Assembly (NCBI RefSeq): GCF_029168945.1
Contig: NC_083604.1
Location: 69,704,211 to 69,768,210, forward strand
Direction of reading: 5' to 3'
DNA length: 64,000 nt
Source of the DNA: Cannabis sativa
Taxonomy: Eukaryota > Streptophyta > Magnoliopsida > Rosales > Cannabaceae
Shown here piece after piece: positions 24,771-35,853 of the stretch (the stretch's first letter is position 1; every line of letters starts with the position of its first letter). The notes beneath the pieces are model-generated. The model was not told the origin of the DNA. It saw only the letters and a program-made list of their open reading frames with translations, and did no database searches. The position numbers were made by a program, and so were the translations under genes.

Positions 24771-26090
24771 TGTTGCGATATTTTTCACACGCAAGTGTAC
24801 GTATCGTTTCAAGTAGTATACTCACTAGGAGTGAGGTCGATCCCACAGGGAGTGTAGTTAAGTACTTTGAAATTAAACCTTTTCTTCTATTTGATTAAAT
24901 AAAAGATAGAAAAACAAACAATAAAGTATAAGAAAGTAGTTGGAAGCAACAATTCGAGAAAATTAATAGTTAATAAACTAGGGTGTCGATTTCAATTGTT
25001 TCTATTGTATATGGTCTAATATGATTATTTTCCTAATATTAATTCCTATGCAATAGCAGGTTTACTAAGGTAATTTATAGTCTTCTCAGATATATAAACC
25101 TCAATTTCATGCAAACTTTCTACTCTCGTGATAAATTTAACATGCAACAGGCATTAAACACAGAAACCCTATAAGCTATCTAAACCATATAGGTACTCTC
25201 GTCCTATATCGAAATTCAGTTCTATTCTACTATAGCATATTTGACACTCACTTCTCAGATCTCGCATCAAAATCATAAACAGTTAATTGGTGGCCAGACA
25301 ATTAAAAGTAACTAAGCACAAATAGAATAAAATACATAGAAATTAGAGGGAAAATAAATCATATTAAAACCATAAAACAATGTTAAACAATATCCATCTA
25401 ACCCTAATTAAAGTATTTAGTTACTCATGTTCATTGAAGCACAAATACACATATTAACTGATAGAAAAGAGATGAAAAATAGAGAAGAGAAGAAAAAAAA
25501 GAATGCTGAAAACCCTGAGCAGTATGTCTCCAGTATTGCAGTTGATCTCTCTACTCTGTATTTGAACTCTCACTTTTTTTCTCTCTGAAATTGCTTGCTG
25601 AAATCAACTCTATTCTTCCCTTTATATAGGCATTGAAGGCCTAAAAATATGGAAAAAAACGCAATATTTAAATTCCCACTCGAATTTAAATTTTTGGGAA
25701 ACCTCAAACGAGATATTTTTTTCTGCTGCGTCCACTGATAGTATTTGGACCATAACTCTCTCAATATTGCTCGGAATTGAACGATTCAAGATGTCCCGGA
25801 AAGATAAAAGAGAGATCTAGAACTTTCATGTTTTGACTTTTTTCAAAATTCAATCAGAAAACCGTCGAAATCAGGCTTGAAGTTTCGGCTTCCACAATTT
25901 TCTCTATAAAAAATATCATGATATTTTTTATCTTTTTCCCATCTTTTTCTCTGATATTTTTCTAATCTTCTTCTATTTTAAATCTGTAAAAATAAAAGAT
26001 AACAAGCGTAAAAATGCTCCAAACACGATTAAAACTTAATTAAAAATATACTAAACTTAATCTAAAATTAATACTAAAAATAACCTAACA
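24771..26090 (-). mobile_element. Athila-type solo LTR inserted in the Tekay LTR
   Basis: It is bounded by TGTTGCG and CTAACA and by the 5-bp duplication AAGAG (24766-24770 and 26091-26095). Read on the minus strand, it starts TGTTAGGTTATTTTTAG and ends with the block tgtgggatcgacctcac, then cgcaaca. This matches the ends of the Athila LTRs at 52179 and 57542. The uninterrupted sister LTR (30124-32411) shows the empty site. The 1320 bp hold no coding region. Confidence 0.9.
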
Positions 26091-26675
26091 AAGAGCTCCC
26101 AAATTAGGTTGAATCTAGCTTGAAAATCAAAGAAAACCCCAGCCCTTGAACCCCAAGCACCCAGCCGAAAAGAGAGAGGAAAAAGAGAGAGTTTTCTATT
26201 TTTTCTAACTTTGATATTTTTTGTAAAATAAAGAAATGAAATCAAATACACATATAACATTCATTTCAGCCAATTAATAAATAATTAAACATTTAATTTT
26301 CAATTAATAAACTCACTAGAAGACAAAACACTAATGGGGCAAAAAGACCATTTTGCCCCTCCACCATAACATCATGAAAATCATACTAAAGGGGTATTTT
26401 TGGGACATTCTAAATTCCCGGCCATTCCCGACATTCCCAATGTCTAAAACCCGTCCCCAAAATACTAACATACTAAGTTGTGATTTCTACTGAGCCAAAC
26501 GCCGAGTTCCAAAATACCGGACACCAGAAATGCGAAATATAAAAACTACTGATGACATAATCATGCATTTCTGAATTCCATAATAACAGTAATAAATTAT
26601 TTAAATAGCTATAAATAATTTCATAATTAAACGTAAACAACTGCTAATTTCCAAATTAACTAAGCGGGCTTTACA

Positions 26676-26695
26676 ACTATTCCCCCCTTAAAAGG
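26676..26695 (-). other. Polypurine tract of the Tekay-like element
   Basis: On the minus strand, cttttaaggggggaatagt directly precedes the 3' LTR. It is the expected primer site for plus-strand DNA synthesis. Confidence 0.7.
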
Positions 26696-27480
26696 ATTTC
26701 GTCCCCGAAATCTAACCTGAATAACTCTGGATATTGAGCTCTCATATCTGACTCTAGCTCCCAGGTGGCTTCTTCCACCTTACTGTTCCTCCAGAGAACC
26801 TTGACCAATGCTATGGTCTTATTCCGAAGGACTTTATCCTTTCTATCCACGATCTGCACTGGTTGTTCCTCATATGACATGTCTGGCTGAAGCTGAAGAC
26901 TCTCATAACTGAGTATATGAGAGGGGTCTGAAACGTATTTTCTCAACATTGAGACATGGAATACGTTGTGCACTGCTGATAAGGCTGGAGGCAATGCTAA
27001 CCGATATGCCACTTGACCTATCTTCTCGAGAATCTCGAAAGGTCCTGTAAACCTAGGGCATAACTTGCCTCTTTTCCCGAAACGTTTAATCCCCTTCATC
27101 GGAGATACTCGTAAAAACACATGGTCCTCTACTCGGAACTCAACATCTCTACGTTTCGGATCTGCGTAACTCTTCTGTCTGCTCTGTGAGGCAAGCATTC
27201 TAGCTTTTATCTTTTCTATTGCCTCATTGGTCCGCTGAACTGACTCTGGACCTAGGTATTTCCTCTCCCCTGTCTCATCCCAGTGGATAGGGGATCTGCA
27301 TTTCCTACCGTACAACAGTTCATAGGGTGCCATCCCTATCGTACTCTGATAACTGTTGTTGTATGAAAATTCTATTAACGGTAGATATTTACTCCATGAA
27401 CCCTCAAAGTCCATAACACAGGCTCTCAGCATATCCTCCAATATCTGAATTGTCCTTTCGGACTGACCATCTGAAGATGT
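26677..27480 (-). pseudogene. C-terminal integrase plus chromodomain-like tail (Tekay-like)
   Basis: The frame starts in [10 protein letters not shown] near 27478, shortly after a deletion joint, and continues with [37 protein letters not shown] and LLYGRKCRSP, then the GPFEIL...VAYRLALPP region and HNVFHVSMLRKY. The end (LVKVLWRNSKVEEATWE) is the short chromodomain-like motif of chromoviruses, thought to steer integration to heterochromatin. The HHCC zinc finger and the DDE catalytic core are missing, so it is inactive. Confidence 0.88.
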
Positions 27481-28515
27481 AACTCATGCTCCTCTTCTGA
27501 CTGAGAGTACACGAGGATGTCGTCGATAAACACAATTACACAGATATCGAGGAAATCCTTGAATACTCTATTCATCAGGTCCATGAATGCTGCAGGAGCA
27601 TTGGTTAGTCCGAATGACATACCTAGTGCGGAAAGCCGTCTTCGGAATGTCCTCCTCTCGGATTCTCAACTGATGATAACCCGAACGGAGATCAATCTTA
27701 GAAAAGACCGTCTTCCCCTGAAGCTGATCGAACAAGTCATCGATCCTAGGTAATGGATATTTATTCTTCACCGTCAACTTGTTCAACTCTCTGTAGTCGA
27801 TGCACATCCTCATAGATCCATCCTTCTTCTTGACGAACAAAACCGGGGCTCCCCAGGGTGACACACTGGGCCGAATAAACCCTATGTCAAGCAACCCTTG
27901 GAGCTGAATCTTTAATTCCTTAAGTTCAGCTGGAGCCATTCTATACGGGGCTTTGGAAACCGGATCCACCCCTGGTGCCAAGTCAATCACGAAGTCAATC
28001 TCCCGCTGAGGTGGTAACCCTGGAAGTTCTTCGGGAAAAACGTCCAAAAATTCCCGAACCACTCTGATGTCCTCTGGCCGAATGGTATCTGGCCGAGTGG
28101 TGTCCACCACCACGGCCAGAAACCCTAAGCACCCACCGTGCAATAATTCTCTCGCTGACATAGCCGAGATCACCGGGATCCGAGATCCCTGAACCGAACC
28201 CACAAAAACAAATGGTTCCTCACTTTCCGGTTGGAAGACCACCATCTTCCTCTTACAGTCAATGCTCGCCGAATATTTAGATAGGAAATCCATTCCTAAA
28301 ATAATATCGAATTCGACTAAGCTCATCTCTATCAGATCAGCGCTTAACTCTCTACCATCTATCCTGATCGGCATAGACCTAATCCACCTATTGGAGATAA
28401 CCAATTCTCCGCTGTGTAACAGGGTTCCAAACCCCCGATTCATATCTATCAAAGGGTCTACCCAACTTACTAAAGACTCTGGCCGCCACATAAGAATGTG
28501 TAGCCCCAGAATCAA
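27426..28515 (-). pseudogene. Protease-reverse transcriptase fragment (Tekay-like)
   Basis: From 28460 downward the reading gives the end of the aspartic protease ([19 protein letters not shown]), the linker [15 protein letters not shown] and reverse transcriptase: [52 protein letters not shown] and [15 protein letters not shown]. Near 27620 about 20 bases are lost between RTRY and [12 protein letters not shown], shifting the frame. The catalytic FIDDILVYS motif follows, then the sequence jumps into integrase at about 27485. The RT thumb and RNase H are absent. Confidence 0.9.
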
Positions 28516-29840
28516 ACAGCACTGAATAAAGCGAGTTGTTAATGAAAAGCTGACCTGTGACTACTGATGGGCTGGCATCTGCATCAGCCTGCGTGATAGC
28601 GAACACCCTGGCTGGAGTGGGTATCGCTGGAGCTCGCGGTGCCTCTGGTCGGAGCTGGGGACATTCCCTCTTGAAGTGTCCGGGCATGCCACAATGAAAG
28701 CATCCCTGACCTTTGCACTCACCCCGATGGTGCCTCTTGCAGATAGGGCACTCGGGATAGGAGAATCGGGTCTCATTACCACCAGGACGACTCCCTCGGT
28801 TCTGGTTCCCCCGGAACCTCTTGTTCTGACTCGAGCCGCCGGAAGCAGTGGGTGCCCTCTTCCTCTGGTCAATGGCCGAACCACTACTCCCCCTGCTATA
28901 GCCTGATGCAGGAGGGGTAGGAGCTCCGCCACTCACCAGAGCATCTTGGCCGGAGTTCTGACATACACCCCACTGCGCCCTCAGCTCGCAATGCCTTCTC
29001 CACCATCTGAGCATAGGTGGTGCTGTCGTCGGTGGTGATCATCAGGTCATGTCTGATCTTGGGATTCAACCCGTCCAAGTACTTCTCCTTCTTGCTGAAG
29101 TCGGTCGGCACAATTCCCGAGGCTAACCTCGCCAACCGATCAAACTGAGTAGTATACTCAGTGACGCTCATGTTTTCCCGCTGGGTCAGGTGAACGAACT
29201 CTTTCCTCTTGGCGCTTCTGACCGCCTCATTGTAATATTTCGCGTTGAAGAGTTCCTGAAACCTTTCCCAGGTCATGGTGGTGACATCGTGAATCTGAGA
29301 CACCATGTCCCACCATACCAGGGCGTCCTCCTGGAACTGAAACGTGGCGCACACCACTCTGTCGTTACCGGTGACACCCATGAAGTTCAAGATTCTGGTA
29401 ATCACCGTCAGCCACTGTTCGGCTTTCATCACGTCCGGACCTCCCAGGAATACCGGAGGTGCTTGCTTCCGGAACCGCTCATACAATGGTTCCAATCTAT
29501 GGGCCGCCACCACTATCTCGGCCTGGGCAGCAGGGGCAGGTGCCACTGGAACTATGGGCACAGGAACTGCAGGAGCACCCTGCTGTCTCAACCTCTGGAT
29601 CTCGAGGTCTTGTTCTTCGATCCGGGCTTGCATCTCCGCAAACCGCAACTCCCAATTCGGGACTCCCTGATCGGCTGGGGGAGCCTGGGCAGCCTGTGGC
29701 GGGTTTTCATCACCCCGGCCACGAGCCCTGCCTCGGGGACCTCTACCTCGGCCCCGAGCAGGTGGGGGAAACTGAGCTCCCTGTCCCTGATTCGACCCTA
29801 CGGAGTTGCCCTGACTCCTGGTAGTCCGCCTGGCGTCCAT
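28388..29840 (-). pseudogene. gag and protease start (Tekay-like), frameshifted
   Basis: Translation starts at the ATG at 29840 (MDARRTTRSQG). A basic and Pro-rich N-terminal part with coiled-coil-like LEIQRLRQQG is followed by the gag capsid-like domain (KAEQWLTVITRIL, WWDMV, RFQELFNAKYY). Near 28985 the frame shifts; the next frame carries the zinc knuckle CFHCGMPGHFKREC and the protease active site [12 protein letters not shown] second shift near 28430 leads into the protease-RT frame. At least two frameshifts prevent a normal polyprotein. Confidence 0.88.
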
Positions 29841-30108
29841 CTAATTAGAACCGCCTGCGAAACCAAGAGTTGGCATATCAGGTCGTATTCAAGGCGAGCT
29901 TACTAATGCCGCTTAATTTGGAAATTAGAAATGAAACATGCGCCTATTCTACTATCAGGCTACTAACATGCTTCCTAACAGGCTTTTCTTTTTTCATAAC
30001 TGAATAAAATAAACTACTAAAGCAATAAAGGCTTACTGAACCGTGAACCGAGCTAACTGCTGATGATGATTGTACATGTCGTGGCGATCTTCGGAAGACA
30101 ACCTGGTG

Positions 30109-30120
30109 GCTCTGATACCA
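30109..30120 (-). other. Primer binding site for initiator tRNA-Met
   Basis: The minus strand reads TGGTATCAGAGC directly inside the 5' LTR end, complementary to the 3' end of plant initiator methionine tRNA. It is standard for chromoviruses and fixes the orientation. Confidence 0.9.
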
Positions 30121-30123
30121 AAT

Positions 30124-32411
30124 TGTAACACCCTAACTACCTTAGGCGTATTACGTGATTTTTAAACGTACTGTGCAGCTCGTTGCTAATCAACGAGGTT
30201 TATGGAAAAACGTGAATAATTAAATTTTTGCTTTTTGATTAAACTTGTAAAACATATTATAAAAGTCTCGGGATCCCGATTTATAAAATCATTTACAAAC
30301 GTTTTTACTGTTTAACTTTTACATCAAAATAAAGTCGTCTAACGACAGTTACAAAAAATCTCAGCCTTGCTGTCCCGAGGATCGTACGCTCCAGGCCTAA
30401 CCGCCCCGACATGTACAATCTCATAAGCTCGCTCACGGTCCATCAGCTACAGCCTTGCCTTTACCTACACATGAACATAAATTGTGAGTCGACAGACTCA
30501 GTAAGAAAAGCATAATAATATCATACATAACTAACTGCCGTGTCCAACACGATACTGAGTCCCGCTACTGCCATGTCCAACATGGTACTGAGCCACTACT
30601 GCCATGTCCAACATGGTACTGAGTTTTGAACGTTCATAGGGACGGTACTATTGACACGTAACAACCTGATCGGTCGAACCGGTCATACTCCGCCGGGTCA
30701 TACTCCGGCTGTACCGACGTGTTACTATATCCTCCCGATCGGTCGAGCCGGTCATACTCATTCTTGGTCATACTCGGCATGTACCGACGGGATACGTCAA
30801 TAGCACGGAACCACCAACCAAGTGTCAGCCTGATCGGTCAAACCGGTCATACTCCGGCTGCTGGTCATACTCCAGCCTGTACCGACGTGACAGGGTTGGA
30901 TGGTTCGAAGCCAACATACATAACTAATGTAATCTAACAGGCTTCATACATGCTCGCTAAACATGTAATCTACATATGCATACTGTTATACTAATCTTAC
31001 CTGGATTCCGATTTCGGGGTGTGCTCCAACCCGACCGGAATCGAAGCCGACGCTGGATTACATCGGCTCCTAAACCATAAAAATCACAACGCTATAAGTG
31101 ACACGCTAAATCACTTCGGGGACTAAAACTTGGAACTAAAAGTTTCCCTATCGATAAAAAGCATGGCAATACCCCTAAAAACATAAAAACGAGGAAAACT
31201 AGGGTTCGAAAAATCCCACAACCGGTAGACCGGTTGCCTAACCGAATTCCGGTTCGGGAAATTCAGGACCCCATCCGAATTCCGGATGCACAACCGAATT
31301 CGGTTCCTCGCAGCGACAACCATAAAAATTCATAACTCGACCAATTCAACCCCAATTGGTCCCAAACTTTCCAGACCTGTTCTATATGTCCCAAATAACA
31401 AATCCAAGGCATCAAACCTACCCAGAAACCACAGATACAAAATTTGCCATTGGAGCTCAAGCTTTGAGTTCCAAACTCAAGCTTGAGCAAAACCACCTAA
31501 ACATGCATTCCACTAGCTTAATTCTACTTAACTAAGCATAAAAACACCTCTGCAAACTAGTAGAAACAACAGCAACATCACAGAACATATTCACAACATT
31601 TTCCTTCCAAAAACCACATTTTTACATAGAAAACTCAAAGCTTGAACAACCTAGCTAATCATGCTTCAAACAACTCAATTAACATCAAATAATCATGCTT
31701 TGAACTTCAGAAAAACCAACTAAACACAGCCATAACAACAGCCACAAAAACATGCATGCATCAACAATATACTTTCTTAAAACACAAGAAAACACAAAGA
31801 GAAGTTAGAAATCACTTACCACAATCAAGAGCTCCCAAATTAGGTTGAATCTAGCTTGAAAATCAAAGAAAACCCCAGCCCTTGAACCCCAAGCACCCAG
31901 CCGAAAAGAGAGAGGAAAAAGAGAGAGTTTTCTATTTTTTCTAACTTTGATATTTTTTGTAAAATAAAGAAATGAAATCAAATACACATATAACATTCAT
32001 TTCAACCAATTAATAAATAATTAAACATTTAATTTTCAATTAATAAACTCACTAGAAGACAAAACACTAATGGGGCAAAAAGACCATTTTGCCCCTCCAC
32101 CATAACATCATGAAAATCATACTAAAGGGGTATTTTTGGGACATTCTAAATTCCCGGCCATTCCCGACATTCCCAATGTCTAAAACCCGTCCCCAAAATA
32201 CTAACATACTAAGTTGTGATTTCTACTGAGCCAAACGCCGAGTTCCAAAATACCGGACACCAGAAATGCAAAATATAAAAACTACTGATGACATAATCAT
32301 GCATTTCTGAATTCCATAATAACAGTAATAAATTATTTAAATAACTATAAATAATTTCATAATTAAACGTAAACAACTGCTAATTTCCAAATTAACTAAG
32401 CGGGCTTTACA
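30124..32411 (-). repeat. 5' LTR of the Tekay-like element
   Basis: A 2288-bp LTR, uninterrupted, that shows the empty site of the solo LTR found in its partner (caatcaagagctccc at about 31824). AT-rich parts are nearly identical to the partner; the GC-rich parts (30690-30780, 31005-31060, 31207-31320) carry clustered one- or two-base deletions. Confidence 0.92.
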
Positions 32412-32766
32412 TTTTAAGTCTAATTTTTTTTTTTCATATTCCTGTACGTTATAGCTATTTAAGATATTCTACAAAATTTTGAGAAATTCGAAATAATTTA
32501 CAATACAGAAAACAATGTTCAAATAGCCGATTTGACACGCGTGTAAAATAAAATAGTCACTCGTGTAACACACTGCTTGAATGCAATTTTCAGGGTGTTA
32601 AACTTTTTCAAATTTCTTAAAGTTTTGCAGGATGTCTTAAATAACTATAATTTACATGATCATAAGAAAAAATTTGACTAAAAAATTATTTCGGATACTA
32701 AAACAAATAGAGATGTATTGGTATATCACTTTTAAGGGGTGCATTATAGAATTTCCCAAAAGTATT

Positions 32767-33114
32767 TTTTGTCTAATTTTATTTTTCATATTCATGTACA
32801 TTATAACTATTTAAGATATCCTGCAAAAGTTTGGGAAATTCAGAATAATTTACAATATAGAAAATAATGTACAAACAGTCTATTTTACACGTGTATAAAA
32901 TAAAATAGTCACGCGTGAAACACACTGCTTGAGCACAATTTTCGACGTGTTAAACTTTTTCGAATTTCTTAAAATTTTGCAGGATGTCTTAAATAACTAT
33001 AATTTACATGACCATGAGAAAAAATTTGACTAAAAAATTATTTCGGATACTAAAATAGAAAGAAATGTATCGGTATATCACTTTTTAGGGGGTGGATTAT
33101 AGAATTTTCCAAAA
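32767..33114. mobile_element. Second family-M MITE half, outer layer of the nest
   Basis: This stretch repeats 32412-32757 almost in full, ending ggattatagaattttcc. It lies directly after the inner MITE's duplication AAAAGTATT, and the bases before 22960 align with its missing 5' part, so the inner MITE appears to have inserted into this older copy. Confidence 0.65.
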
Positions 33115-35154
33115 ACTTATTTGTATAAATCTTAGTAACTACTTAATTATTTTTAAGTTATATTATGGTAGATTATAATTTAAAATATATTTAGGTAACC
33201 TTAAAAAAATTAAAACTAATACATTGCCATATAATATAGCAAGATACTATTTTTATGTATTGATTATTTTATATAATTTTTTGTTATTTTGTTAATAAAT
33301 TAATTATCTTATAATATAATATAATTCAATTAGCTTAATTATAAAATAAATGTTAATTAAGATTTAAAAAAAAAATTATAAAACAGTAACTAATCACTAT
33401 ATTAGTAATTAAATAATTTTTTTTTCTGAAAATTAAAAAAAAATATGTTACTCATATCTTAAAATGTTTACATTGAAGAGTAGATCGCAATTATATTTTT
33501 TTTAGGCTCTTCCGAGTAACGACATGATCAGAAATTATTTTAAAATTTAAGAGAAAAGGAAAAAATAAAAAAATAGAGAAAGAAGGAGAGAAAGAAAAAG
33601 AAAGTAACGACAGGAAAGAGAGAGAGAGATATATATAAATAAAATATTCAAATATACATACTAAAATAAATAAAAATATTATTCATCAAGTCATTTTTGA
33701 CAATTAGATCAAAAATAAGTTATTTTAAACAATTTTTTCGTAATTATATTCCTATTTGTATTGGTAAAGAAAATCATTAATCTTTAGAAATTTTTTTTAA
33801 ATGATGTTTAGAGTTAAATGTCTATATATATATATATATTGAAATCTATTAAAAAAAATAATGATATTTGTATTGTGTTATGTAATGTTTTGTACAGTGG
33901 GTGGGTGTATACAGAGGATTTCTATCCTATATTTTTGAGCCATTTATGTCAATAAGTTCATAAATTAATTTTTTTAAATGCATCAATAATTTACTTTTAA
34001 ATGTCAAAGAAATAATTTTATTGTGAATTTTACTTTAAAAAAATATAAATTTTTATTAATAGGCAAATTAGATAATTTTCAATATACGATGGTACATCGC
34101 TTAAAGAGTTAAATCAATAATATAGACAAATCACGTCGTTTACAAAAATAGGAAAGAAAATCCCAATAATACCTTCAACTAACAAACTAATATGTTGTCA
34201 GCAATGAAGTATTAAAGAAGTGCAAAGAATGCTAGATCTCCGATCCGAATGAATATATGACAAATCACATCTATAAATGACTATAAATTAAAAATAAAAA
34301 AGATGAAAAATAATATTAATAATTAGTAAGCTTGTTAAAAAAAAATAATAAGCTTATTCACTTTTTTTATATTTTATTTTTTTATTATATTCTTTTTTAT
34401 TTTAGAGAAGGCTTATAGACAGTTTCTCAAGCTAGCAATGGTGACGTTGGATCGGTGTCTCGAGATAGTATTTTTTTTCTTCATTTTTTTTAAAACGTAT
34501 TGTTTGGGTTTATAATAGTACTAGTTTACTTTCAGCTTTTTGGAGCGTCTCTAATTTATGTTCAAAATATGGCATATAACACTTCTCATAAATTAGTAGT
34601 ACATGCACTCAGAAAGGATGCTGAACTAATTTAAAGGATATTTTACCATCATTCTTTTATGATGTACTTAATTATTATTTTCAATGAAGTGATCATTGTT
34701 AAATACATATATATTCTCTATTTGTATTATTCAAATTTATTTTTTATGAATAAAATTATTTTTCTTCCAAAAGTTTGAATGGAATTTTCGGTCACACTAG
34801 TAATTATTTGAACTTAAAAATTATACCATTGCAATTTATTTTTCAAGATGATTATTTTCATGTGTGAGAAGCATATATTTATTTCATTAACACAAGCGTC
34901 TGTTAATAGTACCCATTTTGGGAACCTCTAGTACCAAAGTGAGTGAATGGGTAAGTCCCTAATCCTTAAAATGAACTATGTAATGTACTTTATTTGTTGG
35001 CTTGGGCATTTTACCAAAAGTTTTTATTGTATCATATCAACCCTTGTGTGATTCCTATTAAAGCATATACTTGGAGGTGGGTGCATGGCGGACGATTTCA
35101 AAGCAGACTCCCCATTTATTAGAGGATACCAAAATAAAAAGTAGCTTTCAATGT
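33115..35154. other. AT-rich intergenic DNA, no gene seen
   Basis: It contains a short (GA)n at 33615-33630 and (TA)n at about 33824-33838. No LTR ends, inverted repeats or coding pattern convinced me. Confidence 0.5.
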
Positions 35155-35853
35155 TTATTTTTTTGTTAAAAAAATAAATCTTTTATTAATCAAAGGTCAA
35201 AAGCCACACTCTATGACCAAACCAAAGAAACTAACAAACAACAACCACAAAACTTCTCATGCCAATAAACGGTTAATCATTCTATAATTACAAGTATTGT
35301 GTTTCATGTGCAGTATACTATACAAAAGACATATAGTGACTCTTTGTATTTCCTTAGCTACATGTAAACAGTATAAGAACTATTCTCGTGGATACAATTG
35401 TTTCTATTCAACCAAAAATAGTAAGCAGTTGTAGCAAGAGTAGCAAAAGTGATGTCATCCTTGGTCTTCCTAGATATGTTAGAGATCACATTCAACCACC
35501 CTTCAAACTGTAATGGCTAGGCCTTGAAACCAAGTCAATTAAATAAACAAAGCTTGAATAACTCGAACTGAAAAATGGATAGTCAAAAAATAGATGATTA
35601 TGACTCTCAATGCTCAACCCACAAACCGGGCAATCACTCGAAGTAATTGTTATGCCAACATGAGAAAGTTGACCATGAGTGAGAAGATGCTTATGAAATG
35701 CTTGCCAGAGAATAAATCTGTGCTTTGATGGATTCTATCTACACCATATAGCTCTAGAGGAGCTGTCTTGATCACAAACTAGCAAGCTACTATAGAGTTT
35801 AGAAGCTCTAAACTAACTTTTCCCCCCAGCTGCCTTCACTTGCTGCAAGCTAA
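35155..35853 (-). pseudogene. 3' end of an L1-type LINE (zf-RVT region), truncated
   Basis: On the minus strand the frame reads HRFILWQAFHKHLLTHGQ, then SSDCPVCGLSIESHNHLFF, the zinc-binding zf-RVT domain of plant LINE ORF2 (CPVC plus HNHLFF). The usual short C-terminal tail follows, with stops, and ends in A-rich DNA (T-rich on the plus strand at 35155-35180). The upstream RT part is cut off by the Copia LTR at 35854. Confidence 0.75.

Larger units (their letters stand above)
23047..26675 (-). repeat. 3' LTR of the Tekay-like element (contains solo LTR)
   Basis: It pairs with 30124-32411. After removing 24771-26095 the length is about 2.3 kb, matching the other LTR. It holds short tandem repeats at 23458-23545 and 23588-23818 and a CCGG-rich stretch at 24148-24245. 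In sense orientation it runs TGTAAAGCCC to GGTGTTACA. Confidence 0.92.
23047..32411 (-). mobile_element. Tekay-like chromovirus, internally deleted, full-length borders
   Basis: Gypsy retrotransposon read on the minus strand. Plus-strand borders are TGTAACACCC at 23047 and GGGCTTTACA ending at 32411, flanked by the 5-bp duplication TTTTA (23042-23046 and 32412-32416). LTRs lie at 23047-26675 (enlarged by a solo LTR) and 30124-32411. The minus strand carries gag, protease, partial reverse transcriptase and the end of integrase with a chromodomain-like tail. The internal region is only 3.4 kb because RNase H and most of integrase are deleted. Outside a GC-rich block the LTRs differ at only a few sites, so insertion is recent. 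Confidence 0.92.
22969..32757. mobile_element. MITE (family M) with 9-bp duplication, split by Tekay element
   Basis: The left part 22969-23046 starts ggatgattttacaatgcacc; the right part 32412-32757 ends ggtgcattatagaatttccc, its imperfect inverted repeat. The 9-bp AAAAGTATT at 22960-22968 and 32758-32766 is the duplication, a length typical of Mutator-like elements. Without the insert the MITE is about 420 bp. A third family copy is at 48215-48597. Confidence 0.75.

Noticed and set aside
26057..26260. Minus-strand ORF repeated at 31805-31996
   Set aside because: It lies in both LTRs of the Tekay-like element and has no known domain; it is LTR sequence.
28676..29906. Plus-strand ORFs up to 238 codons opposite gag
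   Set aside because: The minus strand carries a clear gag with capsid-like and zinc-knuckle motifs; the GC-rich composition makes long antisense frames likely.
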